Positions 24,605 to 34,411 of a DNA stretch of 64,000 nucleotides are shown piece after piece (positions within the stretch are counted from its first letter, which is position 1; each line of letters begins with the position of its first letter). The stretch is from Candidatus Zipacnadia bacterium (GTDB lineage: Bacteria > Armatimonadota > Zipacnadia > Zipacnadales > UBA5352), in contig JALGSU010000003.1 in assembly GCA_029821735.1 (NCBI GenBank), positions 51,163 through 115,162 of the forward strand, given 5' to 3'. The position numbers were made by a program, and so were the translations under genes. The notes under the pieces are model-generated. The model was given only the letters and a program-made list of their open reading frames with translations, searched no databases and was not told the DNA's origin.

Positions 24605-25939
24605 TTACGCCAGGAAGCCCTGGTAATGCCGCATCAGCAGCTGCGCTTCGATCTGCTGCATAGTGTCAAGCGCCACACCGACAACGATCAGCAGCGACGT
24701 GCCACCAACCAGCGTGAAGGTCGTGACGCCGGTGATGTCGCCGACATAGTACTGCATGATGGCGATAATGCCCAGGAACAGCGCGCCGGCCAGCGTGATC
24801 CGATACAGGATCCGGTCCAAGTAGTCCCGCGTGCTCGCGCCCGGCCTGATCCCCGGAATGGCTCCACCGTTCTTCTGCAGGTTCTCGGCGATCTGCTCGG
24901 GGTTGAACGTCACCGCCGTATAGAAATACGTGAACAGGATTACCAGCAGGAAATACAGGAACGATGCGAAGTGGTTCGCGCCCGGCGTCGTGAACTGCAC
25001 GATCGAGAACATCGCGTCGCTCACGGCCTTCTCGGTCACATGCAGGAACCCCGCCAGTTTCGCTGTAGTCGCCTGTGAACTGATCGCCTGCGCAATCTGA
25101 CCGGGGAACAGTGCCACCGATATCGCGAAGATGATCGGCATAACGCCCGCCTGGTTCACCCGTAGAGGCAGGTAGCTCGTCTGGCCTCCATACATCCTGT
25201 TGCCACGCACCCGCCGCGCATACTGCACCGGGATCTTCCGCTGCGACTGCTGAACCTTCACGATTGCGTAGATGGTGCCCAGCATGATCGCCGACAGGAA
25301 AGCTATATTAGCGATCCCGATCTCACCCGCTTGCCACAGCCGAAGCGTCGCCGCTATGTCCTGAGGCATGCGCGTAATGATGCCGGCGAAGATGATAATT
25401 GATACGCCTTGGCCGATCCCACGCTCAGTGATCATGTCGGCGATCCACATCAGGAACGCCGTGCCCGCCACCATCATCAGGACCACAAAGCTCATCAGCA
25501 TCGTTCCGCCAATGAACGCGTTCCCACGGGTGAAGAAAGCCGTCATGCCCAGGCCCTGGATGAGCGCAACGCCCATCGTCAGATACTTCGTCCAGGCGTT
25601 GATCTTCTTGCGCCCGTACTCGCCCTCTTTCTGTAACTCTTCGAGGGCTGGAATGGCCATGGTCAACAGCTGCAGAATGATCGACGCGCTGATATAAGGC
25701 ATGATCCCCAGCGCCAGGACCGAGAAGCGCTTCAGTGAGCCGCCGGCGAATGCGTCCAGCATGTCGCCGAGACCGCCCGCACTTCGGAAGATATTCTCGA
25801 GCGCCTCTTTGTCAATGCCCGGCAACGGGACATGCGCACAGCCCACGTAGACACCCAGCATCGCGAAGAGAAACAAAATCCTCTTGCGAACATCCGGAAT
25901 GCGCATGGCCTGGCCGAGGGCTGCGAGCCGCTCTCTCAT
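24605..25939 (-). CDS. secY: Protein translocase subunit SecY
   Basis: This 444-residue membrane protein has about ten helices: the first ([22 protein letters not shown]), the plug region ([30 protein letters not shown]) and the C-terminal helix region ([17 protein letters not shown]). It forms the Sec protein channel. Its ATG overlaps the rplO stop (ATGA). Confidence 0.97.
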   Translation of the reverse strand: MRERLAALGQAMRIPDVRKRILFLFAMLGVYVGCAHVPLPGIDKEALENIFRSAGGLGDMLDAFAGGSLKRFSVLALGIMPYISASIILQLLTMAIPALEELQKEGEYGRKKINAWTKYLTMGVALIQGLGMTAFFTRGNAFIGGTMLMSFVVLMMVAGTAFLMWIADMITERGIGQGVSIIIFAGIITRMPQDIAATLRLWQAGEIGIANIAFLSAIMLGTIYAIVKVQQSQRKIPVQYARRVRGNRMYGGQTSYLPLRVNQAGVMPIIFAISVALFPGQIAQAISSQATTAKLAGFLHVTEKAVSDAMFSIVQFTTPGANHFASFLYFLLVILFTYFYTAVTFNPEQIAENLQKNGGAIPGIRPGASTRDYLDRILYRITLAGALFLGIIAIMQYYVGDITGVTTFTLVGGTSLLIVVGVALDTMQQIEAQLLMRHYQGFLA

Positions 25940-26400
25940 CCTTCTATCACCTCGGCGGTGCCTTCTGCCGCCTCGATCTTCTCACGGGCGCTGGCGCTGA
26001 AAGCATCCGCCTTCACGTGCAGCGCCTTGTCGATCTCGCCCTGCCCGAGGATCTTCAGGCCGTCAAGCCGCTTACCGATCAGACCGGTCGCTAGCAGGCG
26101 ATCCGCGTCGATCTCCTCGCCAGCACCGAAATGCTCGCTCAGCGTCATCACATTGACAACCGCGAACTCAGTGCGGAACATGCCGATGTTATGCGCAGCC
26201 TTGCCCTTGCCACGCAGCGTCGGGATGCGCCGATACAGGGGTGTCTGACCACCCTCAAAGCCGGGGCGTACCGAGTAACGATGCTTCTGCCCCTTCTCGC
26301 CACGGCCAGCTGTCTTGCCCTGGCCGGCTGAGATGCCGCGCCCGATGCGCTTGGCCTTTTTCTTTGATTTGGGATTCCTGCGCAGATCGCTCAGATCCAT
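25936..26400 (-). CDS. rplO: 50S ribosomal protein L15
   Basis: This 154-residue protein starts MDLSDLRRNPKSKKKAKRIGRG with the conserved GRGEKGQKHR, PGFEGGQTPLYRRIPTLRGKG. ATG 26400 is chosen because it gives the normal N-terminus; a longer open frame enters rpmD. It overlaps the secY ATG by 4 bp. Confidence 0.96.
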   Translation of the reverse strand: MDLSDLRRNPKSKKKAKRIGRGISAGQGKTAGRGEKGQKHRYSVRPGFEGGQTPLYRRIPTLRGKGKAAHNIGMFRTEFAVVNVMTLSEHFGAGEEIDADRLLATGLIGKRLDGLKILGQGEIDKALHVKADAFSASAREKIEAAEGTAEVIEG

Positions 26401-26411
26401 CGCCGCTGCTC

Positions 26412-26615
26412 CTAGCTGGAAGCGCCGTCGCCGTCGACCGGCTCGGTTTCCACCATGAAATCTACTGTTTTGATCATGCCCAGAGTACAATCGTTCTCGG
26501 GCACAACAACGCTCTGACCAATCTTGCGCAGACCCATCGCCGCAAGCGTGCGAACGTGCATTGGCTTGCGCCCGATGGTGCTGCGATAAAGCGTTACCTT
26601 GATGCTCTTAGCCAT
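26412..26615 (-). CDS. rpmD: 50S ribosomal protein L30
   Basis: This 67-residue protein reads MAKSIKVTLYRSTIGRKPMH and continues VRTLAAMGLRKIGQSVVVPEN, typical of bacterial L30. ATG 26615 is used. Normally rpsE lies directly upstream; here rplR is only 20 bp away and rpsE is absent. Confidence 0.95.
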   Translation of the reverse strand: MAKSIKVTLYRSTIGRKPMHVRTLAAMGLRKIGQSVVVPENDCTLGMIKTVDFMVETEPVDGDGASS

Positions 26616-26635
26616 ATCTCTGCCACTACCCGTTC

Positions 26636-27004
26636 TCAGAAGTCCAGCCCGGCCTCGCGGGCTGCGTCCGCCAGTGCCTTGACCCGACCGTGGTACTGCC
26701 GACCGCCGCGGTCGTACACGACTGCCTCGAGCCCTGCCGCCTTGGCCCGCTCCCCAATGACCTTCCCCACCACTGCAGCCGCCCCTACCGTACCCGTGCG
26801 TTCGCACTGGGCCGCCACCTCGGGCTCCACCGTGCTCGCCGCCAGCAGCGTCCTGCCCGCCCAGTCGTCCACTATTTGAACGTGGATGTGCTTGCTGCTG
26901 CAGCGCACGCTCAACCGTGGCCGCTCCGGTGTACCCACAATCTTCGTGCGGGCCCGTAGGTGTCTGCCTTGTCGCCTCTTCTTACGCCTGACCTCTGTCT
27001 TCAC
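26636..27004 (-). CDS. rplR: 50S ribosomal protein L18
   Basis: This 122-residue protein has [50 protein letters not shown] and the C-terminal [13 protein letters not shown]18 binds 5S rRNA. It is followed by rpmD rather than rpsE. Confidence 0.97.
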   Translation of the reverse strand: MKTEVRRKKRRQGRHLRARTKIVGTPERPRLSVRCSSKHIHVQIVDDWAGRTLLAASTVEPEVAAQCERTGTVGAAAVVGKVIGERAKAAGLEAVVYDRGGRQYHGRVKALADAAREAGLDF

Positions 27005-27054
27005 TTCAAAGCACCCCAGCTTCGCGTGCCGCTGTCAGTTCACGGGAAACGTCA

Positions 27055-27609
27055 CTACATGTCGCCGCCGACCTTGGCGGCCTTACCTGCCTTGCGCCGC
27101 ACGTGCTCGCCCACGTATCGAACGCCCTTGCCTTTGTAAGGCTCCACTTTGCGGATCTTCCGGATCTCCGCTGCTGTCTGACCCACCTGCTGCTTGTCGG
27201 CACCCCGAACGATGACGATCAGGTTGCCCTCCACCTCTATGTCGATGCCCTCCGCCGGTTCGTACAGCACCGGCTGAGAATATCCCAGGCGCAGCTCAAC
27301 GTTGCGCCCCTGCATCTCCGCACGGTACCCGACCCCCTGGATCTCGAGGCGCTTCTCGAACCCCTCGGTAACCCCCTCCACCATGTTGGCGACCAGCGAA
27401 CGAGTCAGGCCATGCAGCGCCCGGCTCTCCTGCTGCTCGTTCGGCCGACTCACCACGGCCTCACCATCGCCCACTTCGATCTTGATGATCCGCGGCATCC
27501 GGGCCGACAACTCGCCCTTGGGTCCCTTGACCGCAACGTCGTTGCGGTCAGATACCTCGACGGTGACCCCGGCCGGGATCTCTATTGGCATATTTCCGAC
27601 TCTCGACAT
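27055..27609 (-). CDS. rplF: 50S ribosomal protein L6
   Basis: This 184-residue protein starts MSRVGNMPIEIPAGVTVEV and has TRSLVANMVEGVTEGFEKRLEI, VGYRAEMQG and the C-terminal PYKGKGVRYVGEHVRRKAGKAAK. L6 lies near the sarcin-ricin loop. It follows rpsH. Confidence 0.97.
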   Translation of the reverse strand: MSRVGNMPIEIPAGVTVEVSDRNDVAVKGPKGELSARMPRIIKIEVGDGEAVVSRPNEQQESRALHGLTRSLVANMVEGVTEGFEKRLEIQGVGYRAEMQGRNVELRLGYSQPVLYEPAEGIDIEVEGNLIVIVRGADKQQVGQTAAEIRKIRKVEPYKGKGVRYVGEHVRRKAGKAAKVGGDM

Positions 27610-27652
27610 CTCTTCTGTCTCCCATCCACGGCGACTCGCGCCCAGCGGTTAT

Positions 27653-28048
27653 CTACCAGACCTGGCCGATGACTTCGCCGCCGATGCCCTTGCGTCGCGC
27701 CTCGCGGTCGGTCATTATCCCCTGGCTGGTGCTCATGATGGCCACGCCAAGTCCACCCAGCACACGCGGGATGTCGCGCTTGCCTGCATACACGCGGCGC
27801 CCCGGCTTGCTGACGCGCTTCAGCCCGCGAATCACCGGCTCGCGGTGCTCATCGTAGCGCAGGCGAATACGTATCGTCCTGCCCCTGTTGATGAGCTGAT
27901 ACCCGCGAACGTAGCCCTCGCGATGCAGTATCTTACATATCTCCATATGCAGCTTTGACACATGCACATCAACATCAAGGTGCTTGGCCAGCGCTGCATT
28001 GCGGATACGAGTTAGCATATCTGCGATTGGGTCGGTCAAAGCAGCCAT
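27653..28048 (-). CDS. rpsH: 30S ribosomal protein S8
   Basis: This 131-residue protein has TDPIADMLTRIRNA, VYAGKRDIPRVLGGLGVAIMSTSQGIMTDREARRKGIGGEVI. S8 binds central-domain 16S rRNA and, in some bacteria, represses the spc operon. The gene lies between rpsN and rplF. Confidence 0.97.
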   Translation of the reverse strand: MAALTDPIADMLTRIRNAALAKHLDVDVHVSKLHMEICKILHREGYVRGYQLINRGRTIRIRLRYDEHREPVIRGLKRVSKPGRRVYAGKRDIPRVLGGLGVAIMSTSQGIMTDREARRKGIGGEVIGQVW

Positions 28049-28178
28049 TGCTTTCCTCCTGCGACCACCAGTAGCGATCGCTCCGTCACTGCGTGTTCTG
28101 CTCTCAGCGGCAACTGTGCAGTGCGTTCACGCCGCTTCCTGTGTCTGGTCCGCCCACCGTTCCGGTGGGGCCGGCTAT

Positions 28179-28364
28179 CTACCAGCTCGCCTTACGAATG
28201 CCCGGGATATTGCCGTTGTTGGCGTTCTCCCTGAAGCAGATGCGACAGACCCCGAACCTGCGCATGAAGCCCCGTCGCCTGCCACACAGACCACAGCGAT
28301 TGTAGTCGCGAGTGGAAAACTTGTGCTTACGCTGCGCATCGTTAATCCATGATGTCTTCGCCAT
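28179..28364 (-). CDS. rpsN: 30S ribosomal protein S14, type Z
   Basis: This 61-residue protein is the short zinc form: [20 protein letters not shown] has two Cys-x2-Cys pairs. It starts [20 protein letters not shown]. The long zinc-free S14 is not present here. It sits between rplE and rpsH. Confidence 0.96.
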   Translation of the reverse strand: MAKTSWINDAQRKHKFSTRDYNRCGLCGRRRGFMRRFGVCRICFRENANNGNIPGIRKASW

Positions 28365-28390
28365 CGAAGGGTCCTCCTGCTGACTCTACG

Positions 28391-28960
28391 TCATCGCTGC
28401 CCGGCGAGCGGTAGGCCCATCTGGGACAGCAGTTCCTGGCCCTCTTCATCCGTCGCCGCCGTGGTCACTATCGCGATGTTCACGCCACGCGCCTTGGTCA
28501 CGTCGTCGTAGTTGAGCTCAGCGAAAATCAGCTCGTCGCTGATGCCGATGCTGTAGTTCCCGCGCCCGTCGAAAGCGTCCGGCGACAGACCTCGGAAGTC
28601 GCGGATACGCGGCAGCGCGATATTGAACAGCCGGTCCGTGAACTCCCACATCCGCTCTCCGCGAAGCGTCACGCGAAGACCGATCGGCTGATCCTCGCGG
28701 ATGTTGAAGTTGGCAATCGCACGACGCGCCCGCGTCACTGTCGGGGCCTGCCCCGCGATGAGCGCCAGTTCGGTCCGAGCCGCATCCAGCGCGTCGATGT
28801 CGGTCGCCGCTTCCGGTACGCTCATCGTTACGGAGACCTTCCGCAGCAACGGTGCCTGCCACACATTCGTGTAGCCGAAGCGCTCCATCAGCGCCGGAAT
28901 AATCTCGTCTTCATAGCGCGCCTTCAGGCGCGGCCTGGTGTCCTGTGCTGTCTCGGCCAT
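28391..28960 (-). CDS. rplE: 50S ribosomal protein L5
   Basis: This 189-residue protein has LKARYEDEIIPALMERFGYTN, APTVTRARRAIANFNIREDQPIGLRVTLRG and DRLFNIALPRIRDFRGL. L5 binds 5S rRNA. ATG 28960, with GGTGAG upstream, is chosen over the ATG at 29014, which directly follows the rplX stop without a clear ribosome site. Confidence 0.95.
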   Translation of the reverse strand: MAETAQDTRPRLKARYEDEIIPALMERFGYTNVWQAPLLRKVSVTMSVPEAATDIDALDAARTELALIAGQAPTVTRARRAIANFNIREDQPIGLRVTLRGERMWEFTDRLFNIALPRIRDFRGLSPDAFDGRGNYSIGISDELIFAELNYDDVTKARGVNIAIVTTAATDEEGQELLSQMGLPLAGQR

Positions 28961-29014
28961 CTCTCTCACCAATCCTGGCGATAGCGCGACGGGGCTCAAA
29001 AGCCCACGCGGCAT

Positions 29015-29374
29015 CTATTCATCAATGTCAGCATCGCACTTGAGGCAAACCCGAACCTTTACGCCGTCGTCCCGCACCCGATAGCCCGTCCGTGAGCGCT
29101 TGTCGCACGCCGGACAGACCACCATCAGGTTGGACACCGCCATCGGTGAGGGCATCTCAACGATACCGCCCTGCCTCACCTGCTGCGTCTGGCGCACCGC
29201 TCGCTTGGCGATGTTGATACCATCCACCACTACGCGGTTCGTCAGCGGATCCACGCTCAGCACTCGCCCGCGCCGAACACGAGACTTCGTCGAGCGATCC
29301 TTGCCAGCGATGACCTCTACTGTATCGCCGCGCCTGATGTTCATCGTGTGCTTCTTCGTCTTACCTCGTTGCAT
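29015..29374 (-). CDS. rplX: 50S ribosomal protein L24
   Basis: This 119-residue protein has RRGDTVEVIAGKDRSTKSRVRRGRV and VDGINIAKRAVRQTQQVRQGGIVEMPSPMAVSNLMVVCPAC. Its C-terminus carries a Cys-x2-Cys pair repeated (CPAC, CLKC), a zinc-type tail. L24 starts 50S assembly. Confidence 0.96.
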   Translation of the reverse strand: MQRGKTKKHTMNIRRGDTVEVIAGKDRSTKSRVRRGRVLSVDPLTNRVVVDGINIAKRAVRQTQQVRQGGIVEMPSPMAVSNLMVVCPACDKRSRTGYRVRDDGVKVRVCLKCDADIDE

Positions 29375-29392
29375 GTTCGGGGCTCCTCGCTT

Positions 29393-29761
29393 CTATATGA
29401 CCTCGGGGGCCAGCGAGATGATGCGCATGTCACCCTTGTCCCGCAGTTCCCTCGCCACCGGACCAAAGACGCGCGTGCACAGCGGGTTGCGATTCTCGTC
29501 GATGATCACTGCTGCGTTATCATCGAACGTGATGTGCGAACCATCCGCTCGCTGCACGCGATCGCGGCAACGCACCACTACCGCACGAATTACTTCGCCC
29601 TTCGGAATGGGGCTTTGCGGCGTCACTACCTTCGTCGATGCGACGATCTCATCGCCAAGGCTCGCGAACCTGCTCCTGCCCCGACCCATTACTCGGATGC
29701 AGTAGATCTCGCGTACCCCGGAATTGTCAGCGACCTTCAGCCTGGTTGTGACCTGTATCAT
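29393..29761 (-). CDS. rplN: 50S ribosomal protein L14
   Basis: This 122-residue protein reads [20 protein letters not shown] and has the conserved [18 protein letters not shown] and [31 protein letters not shown]. The start is ATG 29761. It directly follows the EF-G-like gene instead of rpsQ. Confidence 0.97.
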   Translation of the reverse strand: MIQVTTRLKVADNSGVREIYCIRVMGRGRSRFASLGDEIVASTKVVTPQSPIPKGEVIRAVVVRCRDRVQRADGSHITFDDNAAVIIDENRNPLCTRVFGPVARELRDKGDMRIISLAPEVI

Positions 29762-29810
29762 CGTGCTTCCCTCTCAAGCTGCGTAGCGCGCGCCGTCCGG
29801 GCGCTTGGCC

Positions 29811-31886
29811 TCAGTCTTCTTCTTCATCCTTGGCCGCCTGCGCCTCGGCAACGATCTTCTCAGCCATGTGAGATGGAACTTCGTCGTAGTGCGAAAACTC
29901 GAGCTCGTAGCTCGCCCGCCCCTGCGAAATCGACCGCAGGTCCGCGGCATATCGGCCCAACTCGGCCTGCGGAACCATCCCCTTGATCACCTGCATCGAG
30001 CCAACCTGCTCCGTCCCCATGATCCGCCCGCGCTTGCCGTTCATGTCGCTCATGATGTCGCCCATCAAGTCCTCGGGCCCCGTCACGCTCACGATCATGA
30101 TCGGCTCAAGCAGCACCGGCCCGGCGGCCTCCATACCAGCTCTCATCGCGATGGCCCCCGCCATCTTGAACGCCATGTCCGACGAGTCCACCGGGTGGGA
30201 ACTCCCGTCGTCCAGCGTGACCTTCACGTCCACCACCGGGTAGCCCGCGAGCTGACCCTTTTCCAAGCCTTCCTGGACGCCCTTTTCCACCGCCTGGATG
30301 TAGTTGCTCGGGACCGAGCCGCCACGGACCGCGTCCGCGAACTCGAAGCCGCCCCCCCGCGCCATCGGCTCTACCTGGATCCAGACATCCCCGAACTGAC
30401 CCCGGCCGCCCGTCTGCTTCTTGTGCCGGCCCTGAACCCGCGCCGACTTCTTCACTGTCTCGCGATACGGTACCCGCGGCTCACTGAGCGTCACGGCCAC
30501 CTCAAACTGTCGCTGCAGCCGAGCCAGCACTACGTCCAGGTGCAGCGGGCCCATGCCCTTGATCAGCAGTTGCCCTGTCTCCGCCTGCCGGCCATACTCG
30601 AACGCCATGTCCTCAATCGCCAGCCGCGCCAGCGCATCCGACAGCTTGTCCGAGTCCGCCCGCGTAGCTGCCGTGGCAGCCGCCGCATACATCGAGTCCG
30701 GCTTGCTCGGCCGAGCGATCACCAACTGGTTCTTCTGTTCCGCAAGCGTGTCGCCCGTGCTAGTGTCCTGCAACCGCATGACTGAACCGAGGTCCCCAGC
30801 GGCCAGATCGGTCGTGTTCTCCGTGCTCGCGCCCTGCACCAGTGAAAGCCCTGACATCCGCTCTCGTTGCCCGGTGCGCGGGTTGTAGAGCTCAGTATCC
30901 GGACTCACCGAACCCGAGATCACACGCAGCACACTAATCTGCCCAACGTACTCATCGCTCAAGGTCCTGAAGATGATTGCGACTGTCGGGCTATCAGCAC
31001 TCGCCGGGCACTCAACTTCCTCTTCCGACCCCGGAGCCACGCCCATCCGCGGCGCCACCTCCGCGGGCGACGGAGCCGAGCCGACGACAAAGTCCATGAG
31101 CTGCTCTACGCCAATTCCGCCGGTTGCCGCTGTGCACAACACTGGCACCAGCGTCCCAGCGGCGATGGCTGCCTTCAGCCCACTGGCCAACTGAACTGCC
31201 GTCAGTTCGCCCTCTTCGAGATACTCCATTGTCAAATCGTCATCGGTGGCGGCGACCGCATCGATGAGCATCTCGCGGCCCTCGGCCACCTCGTCGGCCA
31301 TGTCGGCCGGAACGTCCATCTCGCCGCCAGCGCCATACGCCTTGCCGCTGAGCAAATCCACCACTCCGGCGAAGCTCGCGCCACTACCGATCGGTAGCTG
31401 CACCCCAACCGCTTCGCAGTCCCGCAGGCTCTCGTTCATCGAAGCCAGTGCAGCGGCAAAATCCGCCCGCTCGCCATCCAGCTTATTGACGATCCCGATG
31501 AGCCCCTTGCCCGCCTCGCGCGCCGCCTCATACATCTTTATCGTGTGCACCTCAACGCCCGAGGCCGCGTCCATCACCAAAAGCGCTGTGTCCGTGACCC
31601 ACAGACCGTAGAGCGCCTCAACGTAAAACTCGGAATACCCGGGAGTGTCCACCAGGTTGAGCTTACAGGCGCCTCGCTCGCAATACGCGAGGGATGAGCT
31701 CACCGAAATATTCCGCTCTTGTTCCTCAGGTGTGTTGTCCGTGACAGTGGTGCCGTCGTCCACGCTGCCGAGCTGCGTGATCGCGCCCCCAGCATTCAGC
31801 ATAGCCTCTGTCAGTGACGTCTTCCCAACCCCACGATGTCCCACCAAGGCCAGATTGCGCAGGTTGTGTGTTGGCCACTTGCTCAC
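29811..31886 (-). CDS. EF-G-like GTPase (EF-G2 group) inserted in the spc operon
   Basis: This 691-residue protein has the five-domain EF-G plan but a divergent P-loop (GHRGVGKTSLTEA instead of AHIDAGKTT), G3 VDTPGYSEF, G4 NKLDGERADF and, in domain IV, TGGRGQFGDVWIQV and SEFEF. The switch I sequence is short (TPEEQERNISVSSSLAYC). These features place it with EF-G-like proteins often called EF-G2, which are not normally required for translocation. A genuine fusA is present at 37741-39807. Starting from GTG 31886, it lies between rpsQ and rplN, so it is transcribed with ribosomal proteins. Its role is unknown. Confidence 0.9.
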   Translation of the reverse strand: MSKWPTHNLRNLALVGHRGVGKTSLTEAMLNAGGAITQLGSVDDGTTVTDNTPEEQERNISVSSSLAYCERGACKLNLVDTPGYSEFYVEALYGLWVTDTALLVMDAASGVEVHTIKMYEAAREAGKGLIGIVNKLDGERADFAAALASMNESLRDCEAVGVQLPIGSGASFAGVVDLLSGKAYGAGGEMDVPADMADEVAEGREMLIDAVAATDDDLTMEYLEEGELTAVQLASGLKAAIAAGTLVPVLCTAATGGIGVEQLMDFVVGSAPSPAEVAPRMGVAPGSEEEVECPASADSPTVAIIFRTLSDEYVGQISVLRVISGSVSPDTELYNPRTGQRERMSGLSLVQGASTENTTDLAAGDLGSVMRLQDTSTGDTLAEQKNQLVIARPSKPDSMYAAAATAATRADSDKLSDALARLAIEDMAFEYGRQAETGQLLIKGMGPLHLDVVLARLQRQFEVAVTLSEPRVPYRETVKKSARVQGRHKKQTGGRGQFGDVWIQVEPMARGGGFEFADAVRGGSVPSNYIQAVEKGVQEGLEKGQLAGYPVVDVKVTLDDGSSHPVDSSDMAFKMAGAIAMRAGMEAAGPVLLEPIMIVSVTGPEDLMGDIMSDMNGKRGRIMGTEQVGSMQVIKGMVPQAELGRYAADLRSISQGRASYELEFSHYDEVPSHMAEKIVAEAQAAKDEEED

Positions 31887-31920
31887 AATGGCTTCCTCCC
31901 GAAGATACTCGAGCCGGCCA

Positions 31921-32181
31921 CTACTGGGCGCGTCGAACGATGCCGTCCATGCGCCATGCCTTGTCTTTGCTCAAAGGCCGACATTCGACGATGGTCACGC
32001 GGTCCCCGATGTTCGCCTCGTTGCCCTCGTCATGGGCCTTCACTTTCGTGCCGCGCCGGAGAACCTTCCCGTAAAGCGGGTGCCGGGTTGTCCGCTCCAC
32101 CCGAACCACGATCGTCTTATCCATCTTATCGCTGATGACAATGCCCTCGCGGGTAATTTTGCGACCCTCCACCTTGCTCAC
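31921..32181 (-). CDS. rpsQ: 30S ribosomal protein S17
   Basis: This 86-residue protein has [40 protein letters not shown] and [22 protein letters not shown]. The start is GTG 32181, which shares one base with the rpmC stop. Confidence 0.97.
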   Translation of the reverse strand: MSKVEGRKITREGIVISDKMDKTIVVRVERTTRHPLYGKVLRRGTKVKAHDEGNEANIGDRVTIVECRPLSKDKAWRMDGIVRRAQ

Positions 32182-32450
32182 TATGACTGCGCCTCCCCAG
32201 GCAGCTCCTGCGACCGGCTCGGCTGAGCTGCAATGCCAAGCTCCCTGGCTCGCAGAAGTGTATTGATCCGCGCGATGGCCTTGCGGTATTTGCGTATGCG
32301 CATGGGATCCTCGATCTGCCCCGATGCTGACCGGAAACGCAGATTGAGGAGACTCTCCCGGATGTGGCTCATGCGCTCGATCAGCTCGTCATCCGAACTC
32401 TCGTCGAGCTGCTCCAGGAAATCCCGTGTGTTCTTGCTGTCGTCAGGCAT
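32181..32450 (-). CDS. rpmC: 50S ribosomal protein L29
   Basis: This 89-residue protein has [28 protein letters not shown] and [20 protein letters not shown] longer Ala/Gln/Ser-rich tail follows the core. ATG 32450, after GGGAGGGGATCGAGG, is chosen; it overlaps the rplP stop by 8 bp. Confidence 0.95.
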   Translation of the reverse strand: MPDDSKNTRDFLEQLDESSDDELIERMSHIRESLLNLRFRSASGQIEDPMRIRKYRKAIARINTLLRARELGIAAQPSRSQELPGEAQS

Positions 32451-32865
32451 CCTCGATCCCCTCCCGTGAAACGAACGCGGTCTTGATCGGGAGTTTATGG
32501 GATGCCAGCCGCATCGCCTCACGCGCCAACTCCGGCTCGCAACCCGCCATCTCGAACATGATCCGCCCGGGCTTCACGACCGCGACGAAATACTCCGGCG
32601 CACCCTTGCCCTTACCCATCGGCATTTCCTGGCCACGCTTCGTCACCGGCTTGTCCGGGAAGATGCGGATCCAGACCTTGCCACCACGCTGCACCGCACG
32701 CGTCATCGCGACACGAGCTGCTTCTATCTGACGAGAGGTGATCCATGCGGGCTCAAGAGCCTGAAGACCGTAGTCGCCAAAGTCGACGTTACACCCACGG
32801 TAGGCCTTCCCTCGCATCCGGCCCCTCATCTGCTTGCGATACTTCGAACTCTTAGGCATCAACAT
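32443..32865 (-). CDS. rplP: 50S ribosomal protein L16
   Basis: This 140-residue protein has [52 protein letters not shown] and [26 protein letters not shown] 32865 lies 9 bp after AGGAGG and overlaps the end of rpsC by 14 bp. Confidence 0.97.
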   Translation of the reverse strand: MLMPKSSKYRKQMRGRMRGKAYRGCNVDFGDYGLQALEPAWITSRQIEAARVAMTRAVQRGGKVWIRIFPDKPVTKRGQEMPMGKGKGAPEYFVAVVKPGRIMFEMAGCEPELAREAMRLASHKLPIKTAFVSREGIEDA

Positions 32866-33997
32866 CGCCGGCATCCTCCTCGGCGGTTGCTTCATTCTCC
32901 GGTACGTCTACCACGGCGGCTTCCTCAGCCGCGGCCTCAACCACGGGCGCCTCTACCACGGGCGCCTCTACCACGGGTGCCTCTACCACGGGTGCCTCTA
33001 CCACGGGTGCCTCTACCACGGGTGCCTCTACCACGGGTGCCTCTACCACGGGTGCCTCAACCACGGGTGCCTCAACCACGGGCGCCTCTACCACGGGCGC
33101 CTCTACCACGGGTGCCTCTACCACGGGTGCCTCTACCACGGGCGCCTCTACCGCGGGTGCCTCAACCACGGGTGCCTCTACCACGGGCGCCTCTACCGCG
33201 GGTGCCTCAACCACGGGCGCCTCAACGACCGGGGCCTCAACGACCACTGGGTCTGCAGCCACTGCTTCGTCTGCAGCAGGCGCTGCCTCAGCGCTCTCCG
33301 CCCCAACACTGTCCTCCGTCGCCAACTCCTCGTCGAGATCAGCGATCGGCGCTTCTTCCTTCTGCGGCGGCAGGATCAAGCCGTGGGAAATCAGCACCTG
33401 GACACCAATGTGGCCATACCCAGTCTTGGCCTCCGAAACGCCGTGCCAGACATCGGCTCGCAGGGTGTGCAGCGGAACGCTCCCCTCGGGCCCGACCCGC
33501 TCGGTCCGCGCGATCTCCGCTCCGCCCAATCGTCCGCTGACCTGCACGCGGATACCGTCTGCGCCTGAGCGCATTGCGCGCTCGATCGCCTGACCCATCG
33601 CCCGGCGAATCGACGCCCGACGCTCGATCTGGCCAGCAATCTCCTCGGCCACGAGCTGCGCATTGATCTCCGGGCGCTTCGTCTCCTCGACGTTGACCCG
33701 AACGCGGCCGCTCATGAGCTTGTCGAGCGACTTGCGCAGCCGGTCCACGTCACCGCCCCCACGGCCGATGATGATGCCCGGCTTTGCGCTCTCAATGGTG
33801 ACCGTCGTGGCGCCTGCGGCCCGCTCGATCAGGATGCCAGAAATCGCGGCATGCCGATGCATCTTATGGATCTGCTGCCGCGCCTGCAGGTCCTCGACCA
33901 ACTGGTCGCTATATGTGCGACCCAGCGCGAACCACTTGCTGCGGCATTCGCGAATGATCCCCAGCCGCATGCCATACGGGTTGACCTTCTGTCCCAT
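32852..33997 (-). CDS. rpsC: 30S ribosomal protein S3 with a long repetitive C-terminal tail
   Basis: Residues 1 to about 210 are normal S3: [20 protein letters not shown], the KH domain with [15 protein letters not shown] and the C-terminal [22 protein letters not shown]. The usual length is near 220. Here a further 170 residues follow: an Ala/Glu-rich stretch, then about 20 copies of a VVEAP pentapeptide (with two AVEAP variants), then an acidic end. The DNA repeats are in the frame and code for the same peptide, so the tail is real unless the repeat count is an assembly artefact. It would be an extended, acidic solvent tail. Confidence 0.95.
   Translation of the reverse strand: MGQKVNPYGMRLGIIRECRSKWFALGRTYSDQLVEDLQARQQIHKMHRHAAISGILIERAAGATTVTIESAKPGIIIGRGGGDVDRLRKSLDKLMSGRVRVNVEETKRPEINAQLVAEEIAGQIERRASIRRAMGQAIERAMRSGADGIRVQVSGRLGGAEIARTERVGPEGSVPLHTLRADVWHGVSEAKTGYGHIGVQVLISHGLILPPQKEEAPIADLDEELATEDSVGAESAEAAPAADEAVAADPVVVEAPVVEAPVVEAPAVEAPVVEAPVVEAPAVEAPVVEAPVVEAPVVEAPVVEAPVVEAPVVEAPVVEAPVVEAPVVEAPVVEAPVVEAPVVEAPVVEAPVVEAAAEEAAVVDVPENEATAEEDAGDVDA
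32941..33240 (-). repeat. 20-copy 15-bp tandem repeat inside rpsC
   Basis: Twenty consecutive 15-bp units of the form CCACGGGYGCCTCWA (plus-strand reading) fill these 300 bp; the last two are diverged. Read in the gene frame each unit encodes VVEAP. Units are nearly identical, with changes mostly at synonymous positions, which suggests recent expansion by slippage or unequal crossover. Confidence 0.95.
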
Positions 33998-34039
33998 CCG
34001 GTGTCAACTCCCTGAACCTGAGACTTCGTCCGCCTGAAG

Positions 34040-34399
34040 TCAGGCTTCGCTGCCGGCCTCAGTTTCGCTTTCGTCCGTCAAAACCACGGTCACGTGGCAT
34101 GTCTTCTTCGTGTAACGGTCTGCACGACCCCGCGCTCGCGCGCGGATTCTCGGCATCTTTACGCCCTCGTCAACGAAGATCTTCTCGATCAGAAGGTCGT
34201 CAATGTCGATGCCAAAGTTGTTCTCGCCGTTGGCTGCCGCGGAATTGATAACCTTCAGCAACTCACCAACCGCCGGACTGCTGTGCGCCGCCAAAATCGC
34301 GCGGGCGCTCTGAACCGGCTTGCCAACGACCAAGACGGCGTAGCGCCGCACCTTCCGGGGGCCTCGTCGCAGATACCTTGCCTTTGCCTTTACCTGCAT
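34040..34399 (-). CDS. rplV: 50S ribosomal protein L22
   Basis: This 119-residue protein has AKARYLRRGPRKVRRYAVLV, LLKVINSAAANGENNFGIDIDDLLIEKIFVDEG and the tunnel-loop RIRARARGRADRYTKKTCHVTVVL. It follows rpsS. Confidence 0.97.
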   Translation of the reverse strand: MQVKAKARYLRRGPRKVRRYAVLVVGKPVQSARAILAAHSSPAVGELLKVINSAAANGENNFGIDIDDLLIEKIFVDEGVKMPRIRARARGRADRYTKKTCHVTVVLTDESETEAGSEA

Positions 34400-34411
34400 C
34401 GCTTCGTCTCC

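Noticed and set aside
32834..33568. A plus-strand ORF with repeated YHGC/LYHG motifs, and the possibility of a CRISPR array
   Set aside because: It is the reverse reading of the rpsC tandem repeat. The units are contiguous 15-mers in the S3 frame, without spacers.
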